This document shows, in pieces, positions 10,301 to 24,900 of a DNA stretch of 64,000 nt (its first letter is position 1; every line of letters starts with the position of its first letter). Position numbers and translations under genes: made by a program. The stretch spans positions 33,874,017 to 33,938,016 of the forward strand of contig NC_052518.1 of the NCBI RefSeq assembly GCF_014356525.2, in the 5' to 3' direction. The DNA is from Nilaparvata lugens (taxonomy: Eukaryota; Arthropoda; Insecta; Hemiptera; Delphacidae). Below the pieces are notes generated by a model. The model saw only the letters and a list, made by a program, of their open reading frames with translations, did no database searches and was not told the DNA's origin.

Positions 10301-13300
10301 TAATTATGGTTATGATTGGATCGTTAACAGAATCAAGAACATCAACATGAATTAATGGAGCGTGAATGGAGTATGACAACAGTAGAGAATGAACATGAAA
10401 ATTTTACAAATGAAAAAAAAGCTGGCCACTAACGACCGTTCCAAAAGGCGGATGTCACCCCAGGCTGGAACGATTAAAAACCGCGGATATTTGTGATCAC
10501 TCCAGAACTTGAAGGATACATAACATGAAACCAGTTGGGTTATGTATACAAACAAATTCAAAACATCAAGGAGCAGAAACAGTTGCTATATTATTCTACA
10601 GAATTTATGGTCAGACACACAATGAGAAAATAAAACCGATAGTATATTCCAAATTCACAAAAGTTCTGTCGTTTCAAGTTCCATGTGGATTTCCCATTCA
10701 TGAGGAGGTGGAATGACAAAGGTCTTTCGTGGCGCGATTGTTATCGCATCGAACCTCGTCTCTGCACCAAAATCAGAAGCACTATCACCGTTCTAATGGC
10801 TCCCTACCAATTCTAATGGTTCTATTCGGCTCATCAGTGGCCAACTAAGAATTGAAAATGAGTCATCCCTCTAGTCCAGTGTCCTCAAGTGAATGCCCTG
10901 ATTTTAAATCAGGCACTTGATTTAATTAGTTCAATAGTATAATAGTTTAATTACTCTATTATTATTTTAATATTATAGTTTATTTATATAATTAATTATG
11001 CATGAGAATTTTCATGATAATATTATAATTTATAGTAATTTGACATTATTATGATTTGAGTTAAGGAGGCAGTTGTGGGTTTCGACCTGTTGTCTCCAAA
11101 GAGATATTGTAAAATAAATAAATAAATGTATTTATTTTCAGGAAGAGGGACTGGGATAGATCTAAATAAAAAAAATCATGAACTGATTAGTTAACAATTC
11201 TCTCTCTCTCTTGGGTTAACAGCCGTAGGGCTGGTTGGCAGCAGCTCTCCATGCTTTTCTGTCGTCCGCTTTCCGCTTCAGCTCGTAGTATGATCCACAT
11301 CTCATATCCCGTAGCAATTGTTTCATATACTCCAGCCTAGGTCTTCCTCTCATATTCCCTCCCTCAACCATTCCCTCCATTATCCTTGTCAGTAGAGTGT
11401 CATGTCTGATGATGTGGCCAATCAGCTGTGCTCTTCTTTGCTTGATCCACTTCAAGAAGTTCCGGTTCTCTCCCACTCTTTCAAAAACTTGCTCATTTGT
11501 AATCATATCTCTCCAACTGATCTTCATCATTCTTCTGTAGCACCATGCCTCGAATGCAGCCAATCTTCTTTCCTCTCTCACCCCCATTGTCCACGCCTCA
11601 CTTCCATATGTTGCAGTACTCCATACATACGTTTTCAACATGTTTTTTCTTACGTCGAGACTTATGTTTTTTGAGGTGAATAGATTTTTCTTCTTATTGA
11701 AGGCAATCTTAGCCTGGGCAATTCTGCTGGTAATGTCCTTGCAGCTTCTTCCATCACTTGTGATTTTGCTACCCAGGTAATTGAACTCCTTCACTTCATT
11801 TACTACCTCATTCCTTAGCTTTACTGCTGAGCTGTTCTCCCCTGTCCTGCAACATATTAGCACTTTGGTCTTTCGGATGTTTATTTTCAATCTAAACTCT
11901 TCCTCCATTATTCTGTCCATTTCATTCAGTGTTTTCTGTAGTTCCTCTTCACTTTCTGCCATTACTGCTATATCATCCGCAAAACGAAGCATATCTACCG
12001 TTTCCCCATGAATTCTCACTCCTGTACAAACTTTTTCTCTCACTCTGTCGATTGCCTTTTGAATATACACATTGAACAAGTATGGGGATAGCGCGCATCC
12101 TTGTTGTACCCCTTTTTGAATGTGTGCAGATTCCTCTTCATTTCCACTCCTAATAACTCCAATTTCTTGTTTATAGATGTTGTAGATCAGTCTTCGGTCT
12201 CTGTAGTCTATCCCAATTTGGCGAAGAATGTTGAATAGGATGTTCCAACTTACATTGTCAAATGCTTTTTCAATGTCAATAAAGGCTATGCATGTGCGTT
12301 TCCCTATCTTCATCTGCTTCTCTATCACCTGTCTCAGCGCCAGAATTGCTCCTCTTGTCCCTACACCCTTTCTAAAGCCAAACTGATCTTCAGACAATTG
12401 TTCATCAATTCGTTTTTCTATTCTCCTGAGGATAATTCTGGTAACTATTTTCGATGCATGACTCACTAAGCTCAGCGTACGGTACTCTTCACATGATTTT
12501 GCATTTGATTTCTTTGGTATAGGTACTATAATACACTTTACAAAATCGTCAGGTAATTCTCCAGTCATATATATACTATTTACAAGATTATACAGTGCTC
12601 TCTTTAACATTTCACCAGACTTTTTCAAGAGCTCTCCTTGTATATCATCTATTCCTGGTGCCTTCCTTTCTTTTAGGTCTCGCAGTGCTTTTTCAACACT
12701 AGTTAACAATTAACATTTCTAAATTCTCGAAAATACATATTATAAGTTCTCCATTGGATTAACAGACAAAATCTAGCAAATTTGCGACTAAGCTGATATT
12801 GAAGTGTTATCTAGAATAATTGTAAGGTGTCTTTAATATATGATCAATTTGAATATTGTAATTGAGTCATAGTTAATTGAAATCGTAAAATAGTAGTTAT
12901 TGTAGGGTGAAATTGAATAGAATAATGTCACTGCAGCAACTGCCTCAGCCTATGACAGCTCATATATGTTTTAAATACGAAGAAGTAAGGGCAATAATAA
13001 CAAAATAATGTTTATGTTCTTCCCTTGCCACGTGATATAGATAAACAAAATATCGGATCCTTTAATTTCTGAGTTCCTGATAGAAGATAATACTTCACAC
13101 ACTGATAGAGATTATTCGCAATGACGTTCCATGTAACCTGAGAACGAAATGAAGGACTTATTCAACATACATTATGCATTTTCCGTCATATTCAGTATAA
13201 TGTGACTAGTTCAGTATTGGTTATTTATTGGTTTTAAGCACTTCTACTTGAAGAATAAAACTATTTGAAATATAATTATTTATTTAGGGACGATTTATAA

Positions 13301-15177
13301 GCCAAAATATTGAAAAATTGAGTGAGATAGATATTCAACGGATGATTATCTCAAAGATTTAGTGCTCATAATTTCATTTTCAAAGTGCTATTCATGCCTC
13401 ATTGCCTTCACATATTTTACAAAGCAATAAAGTGAGATAAGAATTTATAAGATAATTTAACTAATCAGATATCAGCCACGTCTTCCAGTGATAATTATTT
13501 GTGTCTTTAGAGTATTTGTATATATTTAATCATATTCATTAATAAAATAATACTTCTATTTGATTCAAAATCATGAAACACGCAAGATTTTGGGCGTAAT
13601 GAATGTTTAATTATGAAATGCTTTTGTGCTTTCAAATGCAATTGTAATGTACATGTTATTTGTTGAATAAAGCATTATTTATTTATTTATTATTGAGAAT
13701 TTTCGCAAATCCGTTTTGCGCCTCTAGAGGACCAACTGAATACTGTATAGCTTCCAAATTTGAGCGTTTTTGTACGGTACCGTAGATCTTTAGTTCCTTA
13801 GATGAGTGAGTGAGTTAGATCCATTAACCTTTTATACACTCGTATATGAATTACTTTTTCTGCAACTGCTCATAAAACACTTCTTTACGTACTGAAAACC
13901 CATCGTAGAGCAGCTGATTTTTTGGTAGGTAACCTATGATTTATTTTTCACCCCACTTGGATGTAATGAGCTGGTTTACGTGCGTCATATGGAGGCCGAA
14001 AATTATTGTTTTCTGACCAGGCCGGTAAAATTTTTACGGCCCTAGGGCTGTAATAGTATATTTCGCACCTAGGGCCGAAAATGAGACTTTTTCGGCTCGA
14101 AATCTGTTTTCAAGTCCGAGGCCTACAGCCCCGGACTAGAAAAGATTGAGAGCCGGAAAAACATTTTTGCCCGTGGTGGGAACGCTATTTTTCGCCACAC
14201 ACAAAAATAAACAATATATAATATGAGAATAATTGTTTATTAAGCACTTCCAAAAGCAGAAGTGGAAGCTCATAGCTCTAGCAAATCTGAATATCAGGAA
14301 ATTGTCCAAGTATTTTTATTTTTTATTCTTATTTGTCTAAAAAACTTAAAAGATTATGTTCAATTATGTGGGAGGTTGAGTTTATACTTTTTTATTCTTT
14401 CAAATGACAATAAGATGTTATTATTATAATTTTTTTAATTATTGAATAATAAACACAAGTAATGAAAGGTTTTTGATCAGCTGTTTTAGCACACTAGAAA
14501 TTTGGCCAATCTGAGTGTCAACGGAAGTTTAGGTTAGAAGTTTTATCCTACTCTGAAAATCGAATTTGAATAGTTTATAATATATATCTCATCTGTATTT
14601 CATTCATCCAAATAAAATGATAGTATATTATTGCAGAATACTTTATTAAATTCTAGAAGCATAAACTGATTCCGTTTATCCACCATGTTTCATGATAAAC
14701 GCAGTACTAGGAGGTTTGAGGTTAGATTCTATTATACTCTGAAAATTGAATTTGAATAGTTTATAATATCTCATTTGTATTTCATTCATCTAAATAAAAT
14801 GATAGTATCTTATTGCAAAATACTTTATTCAATTCTAGAAGCATAAACTGATTCCATTTCATAAACTATTTTGTAAACACGTTCACATCAAATCAGAATC
14901 AGCTGACTTCAAGGTTATTTTACAGCCCTAGGGCCGTAAAACTTTTACCTACCTGGTCAGAAAACAATCACTTTCGGCCTCCATATGACGCACGAAAACC
15001 AGCTCATTACATCCAAGTGGGGCGAAAAATAACCTTGAAGTCAGCTGATTCTGATTTGATGTGAACGTGTTTACAAACTTTACAAACTAGTTTATGAAAC
15101 GGAATCAGTTTATGCTTCTAGAAATTAAGTATTTTGCAATAAGATACTATCATTTTATTTGAATGAATGAAATACAG

Positions 15178-15246
<69 letters not shown>

Positions 15247-18200
15247 CAAATTCGATTTTCAGAGGATTGAACTTCTAACCTAAACTTCCTAAGTCGATGA
15301 CAACAAGCATTGTTGACGTTGACATTCTGATTGGCCAACTTTCAAGTGTGCTGAAACAGCTGATCAAAGAACTTTACATTATTTGTTTTTATTCAAAAAT
15401 TAAAACATTTATAGTAATATCATCTTATTGTCATTTGAAAGAATAAAAAAGTATAAACTGAACCTCCCACATGATTGGTTATGTTCAATTGTTCAACCTA
15501 AAAGATTAATTCGCTGGCCCGCAAGAAAAGTTACACAACTCGAAAAAAATCAATTTTTGTTTTATTCCACAAATGGGACTGGTTTAGTCATATCTTGCAA
15601 CAGAAAAAGAGACACAAATGTAGTTACACTGTAAATCACTAGAATGAGCTATGTGTCACTATGCCTCCAGCAAGAATCGCATGTGATAGCTCATGAACAC
15701 TGACACAACTCAATGCAGTGCTGGCCAACACTAGGGGTGAGTTCTATCGTTCTGAGGTATGCATTTCTTTCTACTTTTAAGTACTTGAAAACGACACATC
15801 TCAATCATAATTTATTTTACGTTTCATCATCAAAAGAGTAGCTTACACTTAAACTTAGATCAATTCTAAAAGTTACGTTATTGATAACGCTTATACTTCT
15901 TGACAACTAGCTTGTCTCGTTGCAATAATTGACCCAGAATATTGGCATCAGGTGTACCCAAGTTTGCTATGATTAGTGCCAGACATCTTGATTACGGCAG
16001 AATAAAATATTGACAACAGTGACTTTCCCTATCACACAGAATATATACCTTATGTTCTGCATTACTCCCAAAAAAACACCATTCTGAAACTCCAAAACAC
16101 TCAAAAAAGTATGTAAAAAAAATGTTTGAACAAACAAGCTTGGGTGAAAGAAGTATCAAAACGCCAACCTAACAGCGGTGAGACGTACTTTGTCTCATCT
16201 TCGAAGTCAAAAAAACGATTCCGACAAGACATTGCTTCCAAGTTGTACACAAAATTGCAGACTCTTGTGCAGTAACAAACTCATGGAGGATGATCGAAGA
16301 CTACTTTAAATTACTTATTCGGCACTCAGTGAGTTGGAGAGACAAGCAGTACTTCCAAACAACAGCAATAAGAATCCCAATACTGATCGACTAGTATAAG
16401 CTATGTATTTTATCTTCACAAGATTTATCCCGATTTGATACGATTGAAATAAGATCTTCCAGTTCCATATTCTATGATACAATGAATATTATGATGCAAT
16501 AATCCAGTTCTATCATGTTTAGTAGTGACATCTCTGTGTTCTTAAGTCTGAGAGGTTTCTACTTATAGTATTTTATTGTAAGGAGATTGAAATTTATTAA
16601 TTACTTAAATTTATTATCAATTTTTTCCATTGTACTCTTCTTTACCCTGAAACTTATTTTTCTCTTGAACTTATTTCTTCTCTTTCTAAATAATAAAGAA
16701 AAATGGTCTGGAATAGAATAAGAAATCCAAGATAATAACTATTTATCAACAACAGTTATTCATTTATTTTTATCGACATTAATTTGAATAAGAAATTTTT
16801 TTGTAATATTGATAAGTAACTTCATGTTCCTAATAAATATAATCAAATTTCTAGACTCTTAAGAGAAAACTTCAGGGAACATTTTCAAAAATTTGGTTGA
16901 TAAAAATATTGTATACTTTCTACAGTTTTGTTGCACTCCTACGAAATCAATGTACTTGTGCTATTGTTTCTCTATGATGGATAATTTATAATGGCGAATG
17001 AATAAATAATAAGAGAAAAAGTGAATTGCGGTACAATTTATGGTCTGTCTCTAGTGCAATAATCAATTATAACAACTGTACATGATAATTTTCTTGCGTA
17101 ATTATTGAAAGCTCAACATTTCATGCATAATGCACATGTTTCAATTTTGAGTAACCACTATTACTCATACTTAAGTATAACAGTTATTTACAGAAAAAAT
17201 ATAAAAAAGTAATTTTACCGTAACTTACTGTTACTTTTATGTTTACTTTCATAGTAATTTTGGACTACTAAGATTATGTGTGAATCGAAAAATGAATTTA
17301 ACATAACTTCTAGACTTTGTTAAAATAGTTTGAAGTAATTTTAGACGAATTCCTGATATTTCTACTCGCATTTGATCTATTGTCTGAATGAATAAATAAT
17401 GAACTTGGCAGTTGAACAGATGTGCTCATGTTTCTGATTCAAATACATTATTTTACTTGGCCTACCTATTTTCATCTTTTATCAGCACATTTTTTGATAT
17501 TTAGAGACTGTACTAACATAAAAAATCAAAAATTCAATTGTGATTATTTGAAAAATATTCGCAGTTCATACGATGTGTTCAGAGTTCGGTTCTGTTATGT
17601 AAATATAGTTGATAATGTTCATTAGTAGTTAATGAAAGCAATGTAATAATGTGGAAAATGATAAAGTTCCATGTAATTATAGTCAGTTCGAGTGTACATT
17701 TGATAAAACTATTGAATTCACTCTAAGTAATAAAATTGTTGACAAAGCTGCATTATACAGGAGGGGATAGTATAATGAGTGACATAATGACATATTTGGA
17801 ATGAAATGTGTCAAAGTGAATAAAGTCCAAATATTGAGACAAAACTAAGGTATTTCTGAATCATACCAATGCGGCATTTTTGATGCTGGAACATAAATAT
17901 TGACCGACGAAAAAAGTAGATTTGCACTATTACTCATTATCCGCTACTGAGGATCGTACCTCATAGAAGTATAAAAAAATTGACTTGAGAGGTTTTAGAA
18001 GTCTATAATCTCCTGATAAATCCGACAGACCTAATAGTTTTTTAATGGCAGTAGTTATTGAAATATTTCTCAACATTTTCTATACGTGATTTTTCAAGAG
18101 TTTTATTCATATTTAATGTTTTATCATATTTTTCATTCACTATTTCATTCAATTAATTGAATGATTAAAAAATCATTCATGTTTTATCATATTTTTCATT

Positions 18201-18881
18201 CACTATTTCAAAAAATGAAAGCCAACAGCTAAATAGTCCAACTTTAAAAACGTATTTACACAAAATATGGTTGCTATTAAAAGTAAATTACTATTTGCAT
18301 CAAGGCTTTTACAAAGAATTCACAATTCTCTAATCTTATTAGATTTATTTTTTCCAAGAGCCGATTTGAATAGTTTCAGCTTTGAAGAATACCTTCAATT
18401 CAAGATAGGCCTACTGTAGTAACTCTTTTATTATGAACGTTCTATAAATGTATTTTATGATTTTTCTTTCAGTCAAAAGTAAATTTCTCATATTACGTTA
18501 ATATGTAATGCAATAGAGAAATGTTTGACATGACTGAAAGAACAATTGAAGAAGTAAGTTTAATTAATTGTAATATATAAACATCATAATAAAATACTTG
18601 AGATACTTTTACCGCGACTAAATGAGAAATGAAGAACTACATTGAAGTTTATAGAATGTTTATAACAAAAGAGTGAAAATAACATCATGAGAATACATTT
18701 TATTTGATTTTACAAATTATGTTTGATACAATAGTTTTTTGTACGGAATATCTTTAATTTTTTCACAATCAAACTGCAATTTCTTTATCGTTCATGAAAG
18801 GATGTAAACGAATGTTACTGAACTTTATAAAGGATTGGACTTGCTTCACTTTGGTTGAGTAGAGAAAAGAGTGTATGTATG

Positions 18882-18938
<57 letters not shown>

Positions 18939-21900
18939 TAGAGAGAGAGTGCAACAATCGCGCAGCTATAGTGCTTTTTGCTTACCGTTGGAGGGGAATG
19001 TGCGATGTTGATTTGTCCGCTGATTGTAGTATATTGTGCCGCACCTGCATGACCCATGCCATATGGCTTCGCTCCTAGAAAGCAACTCAGCTTATCACAC
19101 CATTCAATTCAGTGCAACTACATCACCACTACATTAGCCTATGTACATAATTTCAAATGTGATATGGCTTCACACAATCATCAAATATTTACACACAAAA
19201 TAATAATCAACACCTATGAATAAACAAAACAAACATTGTACCCAGAAATTTAAAAATAAATATCATGCAATAGTTGTGGTTTCCATATTTGTGATGCACA
19301 TCTCCATAAACTGTGAATAGAATAATTTACATGAATATTTCTACATAGATATATGAATGTCAACTTATAGGTTTTGTGGAAGAGTTAATACACTGAAAGA
19401 TATTACCTGTCATAAATTCATAGTAGATGATTCAACATGGCATTTGAAATTATTCACTTGAAATGATTGTATTGAATCGAAAGTGTAATGACTAAAGGGA
19501 GCGTTTAAATTCAATTTTCAATCTTACTGTGCTTGTACCAATCAGCGATTTCCATTGATTCTTGTTAAAGGTAACCGAAGCGTTCTCGGCTAAGAAAGCT
19601 TGAAAATCGTGGCCCTATTTAAATACAGCACTTAATTTCCCGTAGCCTCAACTTCAAAACTCGGCGTGTTAATTGTAAATACTCTGAAATATAATGTTTG
19701 AATATATAGTAAAAAATTATAGAATAAGTGCAGCCATATTTTAGTACAACCATATAAGTATGAGTTAAGCTTCTGAGCGTCAAGAATATATTTTCAATTA
19801 TTAATTAACGTTGGTGAAAAATTAAATATAACTAACCGCATGTAAATGATAATTCTGTCCTCAACTACATTTCGGGCATATGGTAAACTAGCCTTGCCGT
19901 ATATGTAACGTTAAGTACTATTTATCATCTAGTGGTCTCATAGATCGAAGTTGACCTTATTCTAGGAGAAAGTTATATGGACTTAACAGTAATATTGATC
20001 ACATTGATCATTGATCACATCATGGAGTCATGATAATAAGTGTAGCTCCACTTTGCACAAGTACATTTTTGCAGATTGATAGAACAATGAATACAGAGAA
20101 CTGGGGAATCTGGGGAATCTGGGAAACTGGGGAATTGGGCATTGGCCGATAAAGCTACCGTTTCACAACGAAAATTATATATTACATTTAATTCGATATT
20201 TGGGAAATTTGGATCCACTACAAGGATTCCATAGAAAAATCGAGATGTAGTTTTAAATTGGATCAGCAAATAAAAAAACTGATTTTAATCACAACCGCAA
20301 TTGGTATGAGCTGAAGTGGATAAAGATATTGTTCAAATACTGGAGAAATCATGGAAAGATTGAAGGATTTTATCATAAAATAAATTTCAAAGAATAATGA
20401 TTTGGTGAGAAAATACTTGCTTACCATCAGCAGCACGCATGATTGCAGGCTTGGCCACCGATTCAGTATTCACTTTTCCAACTCTACTGCTTTCATGCTG
20501 CAGAATAGTTGCCCTGCGAAAAAATAAGATGAGATGATTGAAAATATACACCTAAAATTCTATAAACATAAAATACCAGAAAAACAAACAAGCTAGAACA
20601 GTTGAGAGCTCTAAAAAACGACAGGTGAAAAAATAAAATTAAATTCAATGAGAATAAGAAACTTAAAAAATTAGACATGTTTTGAAATCAACCAATTTTT
20701 GCATCAGATCAAAGTTTGATGATGTATCTTCAGGTAGATTTTGTTAGAACCATAATTTATTTTACACCAGTCTGGTGTATAGAATGTGATGTCTCTACTA
20801 TCAAATCGAATGGCACTAGATTAGGCCTAATTGGTGCCTTTAATCTCTAAAATATAAATTATATTAAATATATTATTTGAAACTCAACAATGAAAAAATA
20901 ATTTCATTAAGTTAGATTAATAGAAGAATATAATAGAATTTATTGTTTCTCATGAAGAACAGTACAATATTACAAGAAAAACACAACGAAGATGTTAAGT
21001 TATTAGCCAAATTTATCAAAGGCTATGGCTCAAAAATAAAACAATGAAAGAATGCAAAGAAATATTTCTCATTTACACATCGCCATATGCAACCATAATA
21101 ATATAATCAAAAACCATTAGCCACATTTTCCAACTACTTTACTCAAAGAACTAATATTAAAAATTACTATTTATTTTAAAATAAATATAATAATTCTATG
21201 TTATATATATATATTGCTATATAATTATTATACTATATGGTACAAGAAACAATAATGTGTGGTACCCCTGTAATGAAAATTGTGTTGGGGTTACCAAACT
21301 TGTTTTTAACAAAAAATAAGAGTGAGTCAAGCACGATACTCACTTAATCACAAAAAAGTTTCCTTTTGAAAAGAGTGATAGAAAAATAAATCTTTAAAAA
21401 ATAAAGTGTCATTAACAATATATTGGTTGATCTAATCCAATTTTCAATATCAACTATGCTCATGAGAAATTTCTTGATATACTTTTCTAATAAATGTTTT
21501 GACCTCAATTTTTCCTCAGTTGGTTTAATTTTATTCCACACTTTTGGAGCTAAGTAATCAAATGATTTTTATAAGCCTCTGTGTATGGTATTTGTATCAC
21601 AGTTGTCTGGGTATTTCGGAATATTTGAGAATGTATCAATATTACTCACTAGATTACCACTTCTCAAATAGAAAGCCCTCGTAACAAGAAATACTTTCAA
21701 TAGAATTAGATGAGTCTTAAAGGAAACACAAGCAGTTGAGAAAAAAGGGGTTGAGCATGTTCTCGACTTCCTTTGAATAGCATCACTCTAACTTTTTTTG
21801 TGTAATAAACAGTGGTTTCACAGATGAATAATAAGTACCTCCCCACAATGTAACCCCATACTGCAATTTAAAGTTTACTAATGCAAACTCTAAATGGTTT

Positions 21901-24900
21901 TTAACACAGACAGTGGACACAGAACGCTAAAAATAGAATTTTTAAACCAAATATAGAACTCCCTTCTTTACTCTATCGATGTGCATTTTCCAATTCAAAT
22001 TCTCATCAACTAAAATTTCAAGATACTTAATAAAATTACTCTTCTCAATTTTAATGCACTCAAGACACACAGTACTTGAAATTTTTTTTGCTCAAAAAAT
22101 CCGCACATTTATAACATAGAATAAATGGCATTTCAACTTTCCCTCTATAACTAAATAAAACATATCTAGTTTTTGTACTTGAAAACTAAGTACAGATGAT
22201 TTACATCGAACCAATATTTTAAAATATTCAAATCATTCTGAATTATTAATTGAAAATTATCTAAATTATTGAAGTTCGATTAGTTGAAAACTAAATTATA
22301 AAACTGATTGAAAAACTTACTTGAGGGGGGCGACACTGTCTTCAACCATAGTGGAGCCTTCATCTCCTTCAATGCCGAAGTGATCTTTTGACTTTTTCTG
22401 CAAAATATAACAAGGATTTATTTTGTATCGAATAGATTATTTTGAATATTACATTTCCCTCATTTCATTTACTGAACGAGTACCCTTTATGCATGTATGG
22501 TGGTTCTTATCAAACGAAATTTCAATCGTTTCTTTTCAAAATGTTTTTGTTATGTCATAAAAAAGAAATGCATAGCACTTAAATAAACCAGAAGAATTAG
22601 AACTAAATTAACATAGTTATTAGACAGGATTTATTTATGAAGGTTGATTTTTTTATTGTGGATGATGCCCCCACATGAGCTCTTAGCTTGTGCGTGGGTG
22701 ATCTGATGAGATGATAAAACGCCCATGCCTACCCCGGAGGGATTCGATGTAGACCATGTAGTGCTACCAGACTCTACGGACACCTTGGTCGTCTCGTCTA
22801 GTCTGGTAGGCAAATTTAATGTTAGTCTCTATCCAAAGCTCTTATAATTTTATTATTCTCTTTGTTATTCAACAATAAAGTGAATTTCATGAATTGTGAA
22901 TTGGGTGGTAGATAGATTATGATTTTCTGTATATATATATATTTTTTTTCCTACAGTTACCTTGAAAAGTGACGATTCCTGCACTGATTACAGAACGCAA
23001 AGATTCACTTTTCCGCTCTAGTGCGGGAAGAAATTTTTCTGCACTCCAGATTTGCAACATGGCAACACAAAATAGTTGGTGGGTTATATGGAGGATTAGT
23101 GCACGAAAACAAAAATTAAGTTGGTAAAAATGACTGTGGTTAGATTTAGATAAGAATCATTTCATTGCCCCGAAATTGAAAGAACGAGTCACTTGAAATA
23201 TTTGGGTGTTATAATTGAGCAGGGATTTAAATGGAAGAAACACATAGATTACCTTTGTGATAGATTGAGGTTTGTATCTTATAAATTTTACAAACTAAGA
23301 TCGATCCTTCGGCTACCAATGCTGAGAATGGTGTACTTCGCTCTGGTGCAATCATTGCTACAATATGGTTTGGTGGTTTGGGGAGGTACGTTCGATACGC
23401 ATGTAGCTCCTTTATTTAGAGTGCAAAAAATGATAATAAAAACAATATTGAATAAACCAACCATTTATCCCTCAATGAGTGCTTTCAAGGATATTAGAGT
23501 CATGACAGTAAGACAAATGTATGTTTTGAGCGTGATTAAATATTTTTGTAGATACAATTTTAATTTTATGCAATTAAATAATGAAAATCATAGGACTAGG
23601 TATAATTTGTACAAATTCGCAACATATGTTTCAAACCTAACACTTATTCGTAAGCAATTAATTTATATAGCTCCAAAACTAATAAATTCTATTCCACCCG
23701 GGCTTATCATAGAACTACCTTCCAAAAGTGTACCAAGGAATATTAAGAAATGGATAACTGAGAGTCATTATTTTGATTTGTATATTGTGTAGATAATTTA
23801 ATTTACATCCATTGTAATTGTACTACTATTCTGCTAAATTTAAGAGTCTCGATATATAGCTTGATTAATTCTCTTAGAATATAAGTTGTAATTTATTTAT
23901 GTTATTTTGTATACATCTTTTTTTTGTTTTAATTAGATGTGGATGACCGAAGTTTGACAATATGCTACTCCTACTGGCGAACAAGTGATTTTCACTTATG
24001 CCAGTGGTTTCATTTCCACTCTTGTACCTTTATTTTGTTGATAGAATGTAAGTAAACTAGATTAAGGTACATTATCCTAAATTTTGTAATTGTTGAATTT
24101 TGTGGAGGAAATAAATTTGATTTGAATTGAATTGAATTGAATTTCAATGGCTACCCTACATTTATGATAAAATCCCAATCTAGAAATCCAAAACAAGAAT
24201 AATGTTCATCTAAATCATAATTAAATAATCATCATTTACGAATTCTCATCAATAAATAATAGTTCTTTTCTATTAATAATTATTATTTCAACTCCAAGAA
24301 ATGAGAAAAGTAGCAAATATACATTATAAAATTCGAATTTTGAGGTTAAATGATTACTGTTCGATATTCATATAAATAAAAATAATAAAAAACATAACAA
24401 TACTACAATAAATATTCTCTGTTGTCTATGTTATTTTTATAAATATTTTTCAGTTTACTTTGAGCATTTTTCTCGTTAATTTGAGCAAAAGTCTAAATTT
24501 CTGAATCGTGTTTCAGCAATTTTTAGCTGGATGAAACAAACTTAGGTACGATTCTTCCCGCTAGGTCGCGCGCTTGTCGGTTCACCTATCTTGTTGTGTT
24601 CAGCCATCTTGCATCTCGGTTCAGCCAACAAGCTGTTGGCGTGTATTTTGAATGTGAAGTTTTTGTTCCATCTGTATTTTTTCTGATTCTTGAATGAATA
24701 AAAATGAGAACTTTGGCTGAGAATTTTCAACTTCAATTGGATTATTAATTTTTAAATGACTTAAAGTTGCTATTATTAACAGCATCACACACACACACAC
24801 AAACATTTGATGGATTTCAGCCATCATTTTACCCATAATCATTCAATCAACCACTTCTCATATTCAATGGTAACTGTAGGAGAAATTAAATGTGAAATAC

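Noticed and set aside
11402..12011. Plus-strand frames opposite the LINE reverse transcriptase
   Set aside because: Antisense shadows of the RT gene.
18769..19057. Minus-strand frames with long Ser/Leu runs
   Set aside because: Produced by the (GA)n microsatellite. One of them only continues into talin exon 10 by read-through.
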